In this document: piece after piece, positions 1 through 6,623 of the stretch | Layout of the letters: each line of letters starts with the position of its first letter | Numbering within the stretch: position 1 is the first letter of the stretch | Origin: Oribacterium sp. P6A1 | GTDB taxonomy: Bacteria; Bacillota; Clostridia; Lachnospirales; Lachnospiraceae | Length of the DNA stretch: 64,000 nucleotides | Reading direction: 5' to 3' | NCBI RefSeq assembly: GCF_000702885.1 | Contig: NZ_JNKO01000001.1 | Coordinates: 62,001-126,000 of the forward strand | The notes under the pieces: generated by a model | The model's database searches: none | What the model saw: the letters and a program-made list of their open reading frames with translations, nothing else | Told to the model about the DNA's origin: nothing | Program-made: the position numbers and the translations under genes

Positions 1-903
1 TCGCCAGTGCTGGATCTCTGCCTCATGAATAAGATAAAGAGGTCTTATAAGCTCCATTCCCGGAAAATTGGTGGAGTGAAGCTTCGGCATCATGGCTTCG
101 TACTGACCGGCATAAAGCATTCCCATAAGTATAGTCTCGATGACATCATCGAAGTGATGACCGAGGGCGATCTTGTTGCAACCCAGCTTCTGTGCTTCCT
201 TATAGAGATAACCTCTTCTCATTCTGGCACAGACATAGCACGGGGACTTGGGAATGTTGTAAACAGAGTCAAAGATATTGGTCTCAAAGATGGTAAGGGG
301 AATGCCTAAAAGCTCTGCATTTCTCTCGATTATCTTTCGGTTGGCTTCATTGTATCCCGGATCCATGCAGAGGTATACAACCTCAAAGGGAAGTTTGTTA
401 TGACGCTTAAGCTCCTGAAAAAGCTTCGCCATAAGCATGGAATCCTTGCCTCCGGAAATGCAGACTGCAATCTTATCACCCTCTTCCACAAGATTGTAAT
501 CACAGATGGCTTTTACAAACATGCTGTAAATATTTCTCTTGAACTTCTTTCTAAGGGACTTTTCGATATCTTCCCGTCTCTTCTCCGAATCAAGGTCCTT
601 CTGAATCTGACGGAGAACCCATTTTCCGTAACCGCCCTGAAGGCTGTAGGCTTCGTATCCCTGGTCTGCAAGCTGTTCCGCCGCCAAAAGCGAAAGCTCT
701 CCGTACTTACAGTAAAGTACAAGCTTTTTATCCTTTGGGATAGTGTGTGTTTTTTCAGCTATATCGGAGAGCTCGACTCTTAGAGCATCCGGCATCTTGC
801 CTGTAAGAAAATCCTGTTCTTCCCGGACATCGATGAGATAGTAGTCCTCTCTCTTCCAGCTTTCAAATTCATCTATAGTTATTTCTCTTCCTGTTGTCTC
901 CAT
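1..903 (-). CDS. Rhodanese/TtcA-like PP-loop tRNA thiolase fusion (3' end off window)
   Basis: The reading frame is open from the ATG at 903 to the left edge, so the C-terminus lies outside. Residues about 8-100 form a rhodanese-like domain with a candidate persulfide Cys65 in the CKYGELS loop. Residues about 120-301 are a PP-loop ATPase of the TtcA/TtuA type, with the ATP loop SGGKDS at 150-155 and a CYVC motif at 222-225 that in TtcA relatives helps hold an iron-sulfur cluster. The family thiolates tRNA bases such as C32. I infer that the fused rhodanese supplies sulfur to the thiolase in cis. TtcA proteins usually lack this domain. The start is supported by AGAGG 7 nt upstream. The exact modified base is unknown. 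Confidence 0.85.
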   Translation of the reverse strand, partial: METTGREITIDEFESWKREDYYLIDVREEQDFLTGKMPDALRVELSDIAEKTHTIPKDKKLVLYCKYGELSLLAAEQLADQGYEAYSLQGGYGKWVLRQIQKDLDSEKRREDIEKSLRKKFKRNIYSMFVKAICDYNLVEEGDKIAVCISGGKDSMLMAKLFQELKRHNKLPFEVVYLCMDPGYNEANRKIIERNAELLGIPLTIFETNIFDSVYNIPKSPCYVCARMRRGYLYKEAQKLGCNKIALGHHFDDVIETILMGMLYAGQYEAMMPKLHSTNFPGMELIRPLYLIHEAEIQHWR

Positions 904-924
904 AAAATCCTCTTAATATATTTC

Positions 925-1014
925 AATCCGGCAAAAATAACTTCCTGCCGGATTCCGCGACAGCCTGCCATGGGCATTATATAAACACAGTGCCCGCCTG
1001 GCGGCTTTATAGCG
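925..1014 (-). repeat. Two-hairpin intergenic element, copy 1
   Basis: Read on the minus strand it begins CGCTATAAAGCC right after a terminator U-tract. A long imperfect hairpin follows, then GGCTGTCGCGG, then a compact hairpin with a perfect 9-bp stem (AATCCGGCA/TGCCGGATT). It ends 21 nt before the start codon of the rhodanese/TtcA gene. The architecture matches four other copies in the window although the stem sequences differ. Confidence 0.65.
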
Positions 1015-1070
1015 TAAAAAGAATCGCCGTGCTGAAAACAGCAGCGACGATTCGATGTCGTGTTTTAGCT
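1011..1070 (-). ncRNA. Possible short RNA or attenuated leader
   Basis: A TTGCCG-17-TATAAT promoter at 1077-1105 (minus strand) would start a transcript near 1070. That transcript meets the terminator hairpin at 1016-1056 after only about 15 nt, giving an RNA of about 60 nt. It could be a free small RNA, or the attenuated leader of the rhodanese/TtcA gene that starts at 903. Sequence alone does not separate these. Confidence 0.35.
1016..1056 (-). terminator. Intrinsic terminator before repeat copy 1
   Basis: On the minus strand an imperfect GAATCG/CGATTC-flanked hairpin is followed by CTTTTTAC. It lies directly before repeat copy 1 and would end the short transcript from the promoter at 1077-1105. 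Confidence 0.6.
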
Positions 1071-1076
1071 CACGCC

Positions 1077-1105
1077 ATTATATGCGATGTGCCGGTATTC
1101 GGCAA
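1077..1105 (-). promoter_or_regulatory. Promoter for short RNA / rhodanese-TtcA leader
   Basis: TTGCCG (1100-1105), a 17-bp spacer and TATAAT (1077-1082) on the minus strand. It is the only good promoter between the S1-domain gene and the rhodanese/TtcA gene. Confidence 0.5.
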
Positions 1106-1146
1106 GTTATAGATTCTTTTTCATTTCTTTTTCTGTTTGTTTAATA

Positions 1147-1240
1147 ATCGAGTAGGGTAAATACGCCCTACTCGATTCCGCGTTGGCCGTCACATGTGCT
1201 TTTGTACAAGTACAACGCACGCGTGACAGCCTTATCGCGA
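1147..1240 (-). repeat. Two-hairpin intergenic element, copy 2
   Basis: On the minus strand the element starts CGCGATAAGGCTG directly after the S1-domain gene's terminator. It contains an imperfect hairpin (GTCAC...GTGAC arms), then GGCCAACGCGG, and ends in a hairpin with ATCGAGTAGGG/CCCTACTCGAT arms. The compact hairpin is related in sequence to copies 3 and 4. Confidence 0.75.
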
Positions 1241-1277
1241 AAAAAAGAACGTCTGATAAAATCAGACGTTCTGAAAA
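1241..1277 (-). terminator. Terminator of the S1-domain gene
   Basis: A perfect 12-bp stem AGAACGTCTGAT/ATCAGACGTTCT is followed on the minus strand by seven T. It sits just after the stop codon of the S1-domain gene, and repeat copy 2 begins at the end of the U-tract. Confidence 0.9.
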
Positions 1278-1294
1278 TTTCATATTTTAGTTAA

Positions 1295-2035
1295 TCAGGA
1301 AAAACTGATTCCGCTCTTTTTGAAGAGATCTCCGAGAGATGTGGTAGCTGCACCGGACTCTTTGTAGTTTGCACGGAAATCCTCACGTTCTTCCCTTTCC
1401 TTACGTTCCTTGCGCTCAGTCTCAAGAGACTTCATGGAAAGAGAAATCCTGCCATCTTTAACATCGATAACCTGTACCTTAACAGTTTCACCTTCCTTAA
1501 GTACTTCTGAAGGAGATTTAATACGCTTGTTTGAGATCTGGGAAACATGAAGAAGTCCTGTAACACCATCTCCTATATCTACGAAAGCACCGTAATCCTT
1601 TATGGAATCAACCTTACCTTCAGTTACGAGACCTACCTGAATCTTCTGAGTCTTTTCTTCCTTTGCTTTCTCCTGCTCTTCGCGAAGAACATCTCTTGCG
1701 GAAAGAACAAGCTTGTTGTTCTCAGGCTCAGCAGTAATGATGCGGACATTGAGTTTCTTTCCTACATAGTCCTTTAACTCTTCATCCTTTACAAAACCGA
1801 GAGAAAGCTTTGATGCAGGGATAAATGCTCTGAGTCCATCAATAGTGGCTGTTACACCGCTCTTTACAGCCTCTGCGACTTCAACTTCAATGGTGTTCTT
1901 ATTCTCGAAATCATCAAGAACCTTTTCCCACTTGCTCATGTCTACACGCTTTGTTTTAGCATGCTCTTTGAAGGAAGCTTCAAGCTCGTCCTTGAAGTCA
2001 TCCATTGATGGAATCTTTTCGTTTAATTCTGACAT
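1295..2035 (-). CDS. S1 RNA-binding domain protein (short RpsA-like)
   Basis: Two S1 (OB-fold) domains are visible in about 246 residues. The first is degenerate, from about residue 30 to 115. The second, about 130-200, is canonical with VTEGKVDSIKDYGAFVDIG and GLLHVSQIS. The tail is charged and Arg/Glu-rich. Full ribosomal S1 of proteobacteria has six S1 domains; Firmicutes carry shorter versions, so this is a candidate S1-like translation factor or mRNA-binding protein. I chose the ATG at 2035 (MSELNEKIPS) with AGAGGT upstream; an ATG at 2059 would add a short extension. It has its own terminator and appears monocistronic. Confidence 0.85.
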   Translation of the reverse strand: MSELNEKIPSMDDFKDELEASFKEHAKTKRVDMSKWEKVLDDFENKNTIEVEVAEAVKSGVTATIDGLRAFIPASKLSLGFVKDEELKDYVGKKLNVRIITAEPENNKLVLSARDVLREEQEKAKEEKTQKIQVGLVTEGKVDSIKDYGAFVDIGDGVTGLLHVSQISNKRIKSPSEVLKEGETVKVQVIDVKDGRISLSMKSLETERKERKEREEREDFRANYKESGAATTSLGDLFKKSGISFS

Positions 2036-2232
2036 AATATCTGGTACCTCTTTTTTCATAATAGTCCCGGGCAAGGCCCTCATAGACTCTATGATACCAT
2101 AAATCCTGTTATTTCAACACAAAAATGCTTAAAAAAGACGTTACGGAGAATGTATTTAAACTAAAAACAATTTTGACATTTTCCTATGGGGAATCCTTCG
2201 ATATAGAACCCTCAAGAACTTTGGAGACCCGG

Positions 2233-2263
2233 AAAAAGGGCTGTTCTCCCGGAGAACAGTCCT
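2233..2263 (-). terminator. Terminator of DUF3793 gene
   Basis: GGACTGTTCTCC/GGAGAACAGCC stem followed by CTTTTTCC on the minus strand, about 30 nt after the DUF3793 stop codon. Confidence 0.8.
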
Positions 2264-2291
2264 TTCACATGAAATAGAGTGTAGTAAAATA

Positions 2292-2870
2292 TCATGCTGC
2301 TACAGTCATCGACTCTATAGGAATCTTTCTGATTGCGGCATTTTCGTATATTCTGGCGCAGATTCTGAAGCGTCTGAAGGTATTAAGCGCCTGAGCCTTA
2401 TTGCAGTAAACTTTCCAGAAACCACAGGTCAGACAGTCTCTTCCGTCATTACGTATGAATTCTTCCACATCCTCAACAGGAAAACCAAGAAACAGTCCTA
2501 TTTCATGGGGGAAACAATCATAATCAGAAAGTCTTTTCATAAGAAAATCAACTCTTCCCTCCAGAATGATATCTTCGGTGGCTCCGCATTCGGGATAACC
2601 AAGGGATCTGAGTATCTCACATGCAGTTTCATTGCACAGATCATTTATTAACTGATTTTTCCGGTATACGTATAAAAGAGAATTGTTTTTTTTGCTTCGT
2701 ATCCTTTTTATATATACACCCATAGGATTGAGCTTTGCGCTCAGTATCGCAATCTGAAATTCAAGAACAGATACAGGTATATCTGAAATATTGAAAATGG
2801 TTCCAGTCTTAAGGCCCGCCAGAGTCTGGGAACAGTTTCTTAAAAGCTTTTCACTAAGTTCTTCTGCCAT
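2292..2870 (-). CDS. DUF3793 family protein
   Basis: The 192-residue protein matches the DUF3793 family of Clostridia, recognisable by FPHEIGLFLGFPVEDVEEFI near residues 120-139 and a following CGFWKVY segment with Cys147 and Cys154 nearby. Its function is unknown. In relatives it often sits next to flavodoxin and ferrous-iron transport genes, and here it lies directly downstream of a flavodoxin. A role in iron or flavin redox physiology is inferred from context. No strong ribosome site precedes the ATG, only GGGATAA. The upstream gap holds several GGATAA repeats. Confidence 0.8.
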   Translation of the reverse strand: MAEELSEKLLRNCSQTLAGLKTGTIFNISDIPVSVLEFQIAILSAKLNPMGVYIKRIRSKKNNSLLYVYRKNQLINDLCNETACEILRSLGYPECGATEDIILEGRVDFLMKRLSDYDCFPHEIGLFLGFPVEDVEEFIRNDGRDCLTCGFWKVYCNKAQALNTFRRFRICARIYENAAIRKIPIESMTVAA

Positions 2871-2874
2871 TGGT

Positions 2875-2956
2875 TTATCCCGATTAAGTTATTTTTAGAG
2901 TCGTTATCCTGTATTATCCCGATTATCCTTCTTTACGGTCATTCCGGACAGGGGAT
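2875..2956. promoter_or_regulatory. Repeated TTATCC (GGATAA) motifs between flavodoxin and DUF3793
   Basis: The 12-mer TTATCCCGATTA occurs twice, at 2875-2886 and 2914-2925, 39 bp apart. Another TTATCC lies between them, one just after the second copy, and an inverted GGATAA near 2954. The spacing and position before a start codon suggest a protein-binding array, but no regulator can be named. Confidence 0.35.
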
Positions 2957-2966
2957 AACTGTAAAT

Positions 2967-3398
2967 TTATACAGATGCAAGCTTCTTTCCCAGCTCTTCG
3001 CAGGAAGCTTTTGCAGCATCATCAGGTGTTTCATTGGCGATGACGCCTTCACCGTCAACTACAGTGGCACCGGCTTTCTGCATGCGCTCTGTCCAGTTAC
3101 GCATCCATTCACCGTCTCCCCAGCCGTATGAACCAAAGAGTCCGATGGTCTTTCCGCTTGCGAATTTTTCAACCTCTGATACAAAAGGCTCCATTTCGCT
3201 CTCTTCAAGCTCCTCAGCTCCCATAGCAGGACATCCAAGGGCAAATGCTGACGCATCTTTAAGTACATCTGCGGATACATCCGATACTGATATCACCTGA
3301 GCCTCCTTGCCGGCTCCCTCGATACCCTTACCTACAGCCTCTGCCATCTCCTGTGTGTTTCCTGACTGAGTCCAGTAAACTACGTAAACCTTATCCAT
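2967..3398 (-). CDS. Short-chain flavodoxin
   Basis: The 143-residue protein begins VYVVYWTQSGNTQEMAEAVG. The SQSGNT-type loop binds the FMN phosphate. FGSYGWGDGEWMRNW at about residues 88-103 is the flavin-stacking and acidic loop. Flavodoxin is a small cytosolic FMN electron carrier that replaces ferredoxin when iron is short. Its promoter is covered by three DtxR-type palindromes, which fits iron (or manganese) repression. It begins with a GGAGGAAG ribosome site. DUF3793 lies 96 nt downstream on the same strand with no terminator between, so the two are probably cotranscribed. Confidence 0.93.
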   Translation of the reverse strand: MDKVYVVYWTQSGNTQEMAEAVGKGIEGAGKEAQVISVSDVSADVLKDASAFALGCPAMGAEELEESEMEPFVSEVEKFASGKTIGLFGSYGWGDGEWMRNWTERMQKAGATVVDGEGVIANETPDDAAKASCEELGKKLASV

Positions 3399-3423
3399 AA
3401 TCTTCCTCCATATTATCTAATAT

Positions 3424-3500
3424 AGTTAGGTATCTCTAACTGATGTAATTATAAGTTAGCATCGTCTAACTGTCAATTAAAAAGTTAGTTGTGCCTAATC
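3424..3500 (-). promoter_or_regulatory. Flavodoxin promoter with three DtxR/IdeR-type operators
   Basis: The minus strand has a full consensus promoter: TTGACA (3471-3476), 17-bp spacer, TATAAT (3448-3453). The spacer is itself the centre of an 18-bp palindrome, AGTTAGACGATGCTAACT (3454-3471). Related palindromes lie at 3424-3441 (over the start site) and 3483-3500 (upstream), at 29-30 bp intervals. AGTTAG-N6-CTAACT resembles DtxR-family metal-repressor boxes. Binding would block both promoter elements. Confidence 0.75.
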
Positions 3501-3582
3501 ATATTTAATCAAGGATACTTTTACAGGGGAGTAATATTAATATCGGGGAATAACAAATACCGTTTACTCTGTCACAGAGGTA

Positions 3583-3611
3583 TTGTTTTACTATTCAATA
3601 ATTGGTAAAAT
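3583..3611 (+). promoter_or_regulatory. Cyclophilin promoter
   Basis: TTGTTT (3583-3588), a 17-bp spacer and TAAAAT (3606-3611) with an extended TGG before the -10 box. The leader that follows contains a GCCGG/CCGGC stem at about 3632-3655, before the AAAGGAAAAG ribosome site. Confidence 0.5.
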
Positions 3612-3677
3612 GCAGAGACAGACAGCCGGTTTTTTGATTTTGCTAAGGGCCGGCACTAATCATGAAAGGAAAAGAAT

Positions 3678-4163
3678 ATGGCAAATCCAATAGTTACTAT
3701 TACCATGGATGACGGTAAGGATATCAAGATTGAGCTTTATCCTGATATCGCTCCTATTACAGTTGAGAATTTTGTTAAGCTTGTAAAGGATGGTTTTTAT
3801 GATGGTCTTACATTCCATCGTATCATTCCCGGCTTTATGATTCAGGGCGGCGATCCTGAAGGAAACGGAACCGGCGGACCGGGTTGGAATATCAAGGGAG
3901 AGTTCTCATCAAACGGTGTAAAGAATGATCTCAAGCATACCCGTGGAGTTATTTCTATGGCTCGTGCTATGGATCCTGATTCTGCAGGTTCCCAGTTCTT
4001 CATCATGCATGCAGATGCAAACTACCTTGACGGTCAGTATGCAGCATTCGGTAAGGTTATCGAAGGCATGGATGAGGTTGACCGCATTGCGGCAACACCT
4101 ACAGGATGGCAGGATGCACCTGTTATTTCAGTGACTATGACAAAGGTTACAGTTGCAGAGTGA
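3678..4163 (+). CDS. Cyclophilin-type peptidyl-prolyl cis-trans isomerase
   Basis: The 161-residue single-domain protein has the cyclophilin core: FHRIIPGFMIQGGDP with the catalytic Arg at about residue 53, then the GGPGW, MAR and SQFFI motifs and the YLDGQYAAFGKVIEGMD block. It catalyses isomerisation of X-Pro bonds during folding. No signal peptide is present, so it acts in the cytosol. It is a single-gene transcript with a clear promoter and terminator. Confidence 0.95.
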   Translation: MANPIVTITMDDGKDIKIELYPDIAPITVENFVKLVKDGFYDGLTFHRIIPGFMIQGGDPEGNGTGGPGWNIKGEFSSNGVKNDLKHTRGVISMARAMDPDSAGSQFFIMHADANYLDGQYAAFGKVIEGMDEVDRIAATPTGWQDAPVISVTMTKVTVAE

Positions 4164-4172
4164 TTATAGGAC

Positions 4173-4215
4173 AAAACGGAGATGATCTATATTTGTAGTC
4201 ATCTCCGTTTTTTTA
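4173..4215 (+). terminator. Terminator of cyclophilin gene
   Basis: AACGGAGATGA/TCATCTCCGTT stem followed by seven T. Repeat copy 3 starts immediately after the T-tract. Confidence 0.9.
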
Positions 4216-4303
4216 TGCGCGATACGGCCTTCAGGTGAATACTTGTATTCTTTTGAAGGCCAACGCGTCATCGAGTGGGGGGATGAAATCCTCCCTACTC
4301 GAT
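4216..4303 (+). repeat. Two-hairpin intergenic element, copy 3
   Basis: GCGCGATACGGCC opens the element. A hairpin with GGCCTTCA/TGAAGGCC arms follows, then AACGCGTC, then a compact hairpin between ATCGAGT and ACTCGAT arms. It is nearly identical along its whole length to copy 4 at 28.6 kb, which suggests recent duplication. Confidence 0.85.
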
Positions 4304-4348
4304 ACCTGAAATCCAGCAGGGTGCTTCATCCGGCTTGATTCTGTATAA

Positions 4349-4392
4349 AGAAAAGAGATGACTGATTTTTTGTCAGTCATCTCTTTTGCTTT
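4349..4392. terminator. Terminator of ptsI (bidirectional shape)
   Basis: AAAAGAGATGACTGA/TCAGTCATCTCTTTT stem, 15 bp, with T-rich flanks on both strands. It mainly serves ptsI, which ends at 4425 on the minus strand. Confidence 0.85.
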
Positions 4393-4424
4393 TAATAAGT
4401 ATTTAAGAAGCTTCTAACCTGGCT

Positions 4425-6050
4425 TTACTTTCTAAGATCTATTCCTCTGATCACTTTTCTGAGAGGAAGAATAGATACAGGATTTACAGAAAGCTCGTCA
4501 ACACCGTAGCGAAGGAAGGTCTCTGTAAGTGTAAGGTCTGATCCAAGCTCACCGCAGATTCCAACCCATGCACCATGACGGTGTCCTGCCTCAATAGTCA
4601 TCTTGATTTCCTTGAGAACTGCCGGATGATGAGTATCAAGGAACGGGTCAAGTGCTGCATTCTGCCTGTCTATAGCGAGGGTATACTGTGTGAGATCATT
4701 TGTTCCGATGGAAAGGAAATCACACTCTTCAGCCAACTCGTCTGCGATCATTACAGCAGCCGGAGTCTCTATCATGACACCTATGCTGTACTTTCCAATG
4801 GTGTATCCCTTCTCTTCAAGCTCTGCTGTACATTCCTGAATGAGTTCTTTACACTCGTGAAGCTCTCTTGAAGAAATGATCATAGGAAACATGATTCCCA
4901 GGTTGCCGTAAGCGGATGCCCTGAGAAGAGCCTTGAGCTGAGTCTTGAAGAAATCTCTTCTTGTAAGACAAAGTCTGATAGCTCTGCAGCCCATGGCCGG
5001 ATTTTCTTCCTTGATGAGATTCATATAGTCAACCTGCTTGTCGGCACCGATATCACAGGTACGGATGATAACCTGCTTTGGAGCGAGGGACTCAACTGCC
5101 AGTCTGTAAGCATTGAACTGCTCTTCTTCTGTCGGATAGTCCTTGCTGTTGAGATATACGAACTCTGAACGGAAAAGTCCAACTCCGCCTGCGTCGTTCT
5201 GCTGAACGAGTCCTATATCTGAAGGACCGCCGATATTGGCATAAACCTTAATGGTCTTTCCGTCGATGGTTGTATTGCTCTGGCCCTTAAGTTCCTGAAG
5301 GAGAGCCTTCTGCTTCAGGTCGGAATCTCTCTTGTTGCGAAGGGAAATCATGAGATCCTCTGTAGGCTCGATATATGCGCATGCATTGTAACCATCAAGG
5401 ATGGCGATTTTACCGTCCCATTTGCTTGCGACTTCACCGCACTGCACAAGTGCAGGGATACCCATGGATCTGGCAAGAATTGCTGTATGGCTGTTAAGAG
5501 AACCTTCTCTTGTGATGATTCCGAGGAGCTTTGACTTATCAAGACGTACAGTCTCAGATGGTGTAAGATCATTTGCTACAAGGATAGCAGGTTCGCTTCC
5601 CTGCATTGATTCAGGATCGATGCCGAAAAGGATATTGAGGACAGCCTGCTCTATATCATAGATGTCAGCTGAACGCTCCTTCATATAAGGATCATCCATC
5701 TCTGCAAAAACTCTTGCCTGATTGTTGAAAGCAGTCTTTACAGCGTATTCGGCATTGTGCTTCTGTGTCTGGATTATCTCCTTTGTGGCATCAATGAGGT
5801 CATCATCCTCAAGCATCATGGCATGAACCGAGAAAACCTCGGCACTGTCTTCACCGGCGTCGATAACAGCCTTCTCATAGAGAGCATTCTGCTGATCAAT
5901 AGCCTTTTCTCTGGCCTCTTCAAAACGGGCAAGTTCAGTTTCTGTATCCTCTATAAGCTTTTCACTGATAACTACCTTTGGTGGAGTATATACTTTTATT
6001 TTTCCTATGGCGATTCCGTTAAGAACGCTCTTTCCTGTTGCAACCTGCAT
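4425..6050 (-). CDS. ptsI: PTS enzyme I (phosphoenolpyruvate-protein phosphotransferase)
   Basis: Enzyme I takes phosphate from PEP and passes it to HPr, starting sugar uptake by the PTS. The 541 residues show the usual order: an N-terminal HPr-binding domain, the phosphohistidine loop GSLNSHTAILARSMGIPA with His188, and the PEP-binding TIM barrel with GVGLFRSEFVYL, a MGCRAIRLCL segment, SIGTNDLTQY and a C-terminal Cys in GICGELGSD. A good AAGGAG site precedes the ATG. It follows the HPr gene on the same strand, but a terminator-like hairpin lies in the gap, so it is probably expressed below HPr. Confidence 0.97.
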   Translation of the reverse strand: MQVATGKSVLNGIAIGKIKVYTPPKVVISEKLIEDTETELARFEEAREKAIDQQNALYEKAVIDAGEDSAEVFSVHAMMLEDDDLIDATKEIIQTQKHNAEYAVKTAFNNQARVFAEMDDPYMKERSADIYDIEQAVLNILFGIDPESMQGSEPAILVANDLTPSETVRLDKSKLLGIITREGSLNSHTAILARSMGIPALVQCGEVASKWDGKIAILDGYNACAYIEPTEDLMISLRNKRDSDLKQKALLQELKGQSNTTIDGKTIKVYANIGGPSDIGLVQQNDAGGVGLFRSEFVYLNSKDYPTEEEQFNAYRLAVESLAPKQVIIRTCDIGADKQVDYMNLIKEENPAMGCRAIRLCLTRRDFFKTQLKALLRASAYGNLGIMFPMIISSRELHECKELIQECTAELEEKGYTIGKYSIGVMIETPAAVMIADELAEECDFLSIGTNDLTQYTLAIDRQNAALDPFLDTHHPAVLKEIKMTIEAGHRHGAWVGICGELGSDLTLTETFLRYGVDELSVNPVSILPLRKVIRGIDLRK

Positions 6051-6061
6051 ATTATCTCCTT

Positions 6062-6110
6062 AAAAAAAGACACCTCCCGGAAATACCGTCCGGTCATCCG
6101 AGAAGTGCCT
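6062..6110 (-). terminator. Intercistronic terminator/attenuator between HPr and EI genes
   Basis: On the minus strand GGCACTTCTCGG pairs with CCGGGAGGTGTC (two G-U pairs) and is followed by seven T and, a few nt later, the ptsI ribosome site. It looks like a leaky terminator that lets only part of the HPr transcript run into ptsI. Confidence 0.7.
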
Positions 6111-6191
6111 GATTATTATGGTTTTAAGATGTTCATGATGATGTGAAATAGCAACACGCTGTCACATCCTAATCATCAATACAGTAGAGAA

Positions 6192-6449
6192 TCAGAAATT
6201 CTCCTTAAGTGACTTCTCAAGCTCAGCTGCGCATGCCTCTTCATCATCGCCCTCGATCTGAACCTTGATGGTATCACCCTGCTTGATACCCATGCCCATA
6301 AGTGCAAGAAGCTTCTTCATGTCAACATTCTTGTCACCCTTAAAAATAGTTACCTTTGAGTTGTATGCCTTTAAGGCCTTTACAAGAACTCCTGCCGGAC
6401 GTGCATGAATTCCGTTTGGATCATTGACTGTGTATTCGATTTCTCTCAT
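6192..6449 (-). CDS. ptsH: HPr phosphocarrier protein (lacks Ser46)
   Basis: HPr carries phosphate from enzyme I to the sugar-specific IIA domains. The 85-residue protein aligns without gaps to Bacillus HPr through position 54. His15 in GIHARPAG is the phosphorylation site. Position 46, the serine that HPr kinase phosphorylates in many Firmicutes to drive CcpA repression, is Lys here (NVDMKKLLALMGMG). So the PTS function is intact, but the classical Ser46 switch cannot act on this protein. A second HPr elsewhere cannot be excluded. It has its own promoter and AAGGAG site and lies upstream of ptsI. Confidence 0.95.
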   Translation of the reverse strand: MREIEYTVNDPNGIHARPAGVLVKALKAYNSKVTIFKGDKNVDMKKLLALMGMGIKQGDTIKVQIEGDDEEACAAELEKSLKENF

Positions 6450-6479
6450 AATATGTATCTCCTTTTTTTACTTTTGTTT

Positions 6480-6509
6480 ATTATAGTATATGTTTACAAA
6501 AATAAACAA
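6480..6509 (-). promoter_or_regulatory. HPr promoter with palindrome in the spacer
   Basis: TATAAT (6480-6485) and a weak TTGTTT (6504-6509) on the minus strand, spacer 18 bp. The palindrome TGTTTATTTTTGTAAACA (6490-6507) fills the spacer and overlaps the -35 box, so it is a possible operator. Confidence 0.5.
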
Positions 6510-6534
6510 GGCTAAATTGATAAAAATCCGTCAA

Positions 6535-6588
6535 TTATAAAAAAATAATGTGAAGCGCTTGATATTTTTGTCATCCTGCGCTTCACAT
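6535..6588 (-). terminator. Terminator of the IIBCA gene
   Basis: A perfect 10-bp stem TGTGAAGCGC/GCGCTTCACA is followed by ATTATTTTTTTATAA on the minus strand, about 35 nt after the IIBCA stop. It separates IIBCA from the HPr promoter. Confidence 0.75.
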
Positions 6589-6623
6589 CCGGAATAATAC
6601 TGAAGAAAATCAGTCAGTATCTA

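Noticed and set aside
6549-6587. cre-like TGTGAAGCGCTTGATA
   Set aside because: It is one arm of a perfect hairpin followed by a T-tract, at the end of the IIBCA gene, so it is better explained as a terminator.
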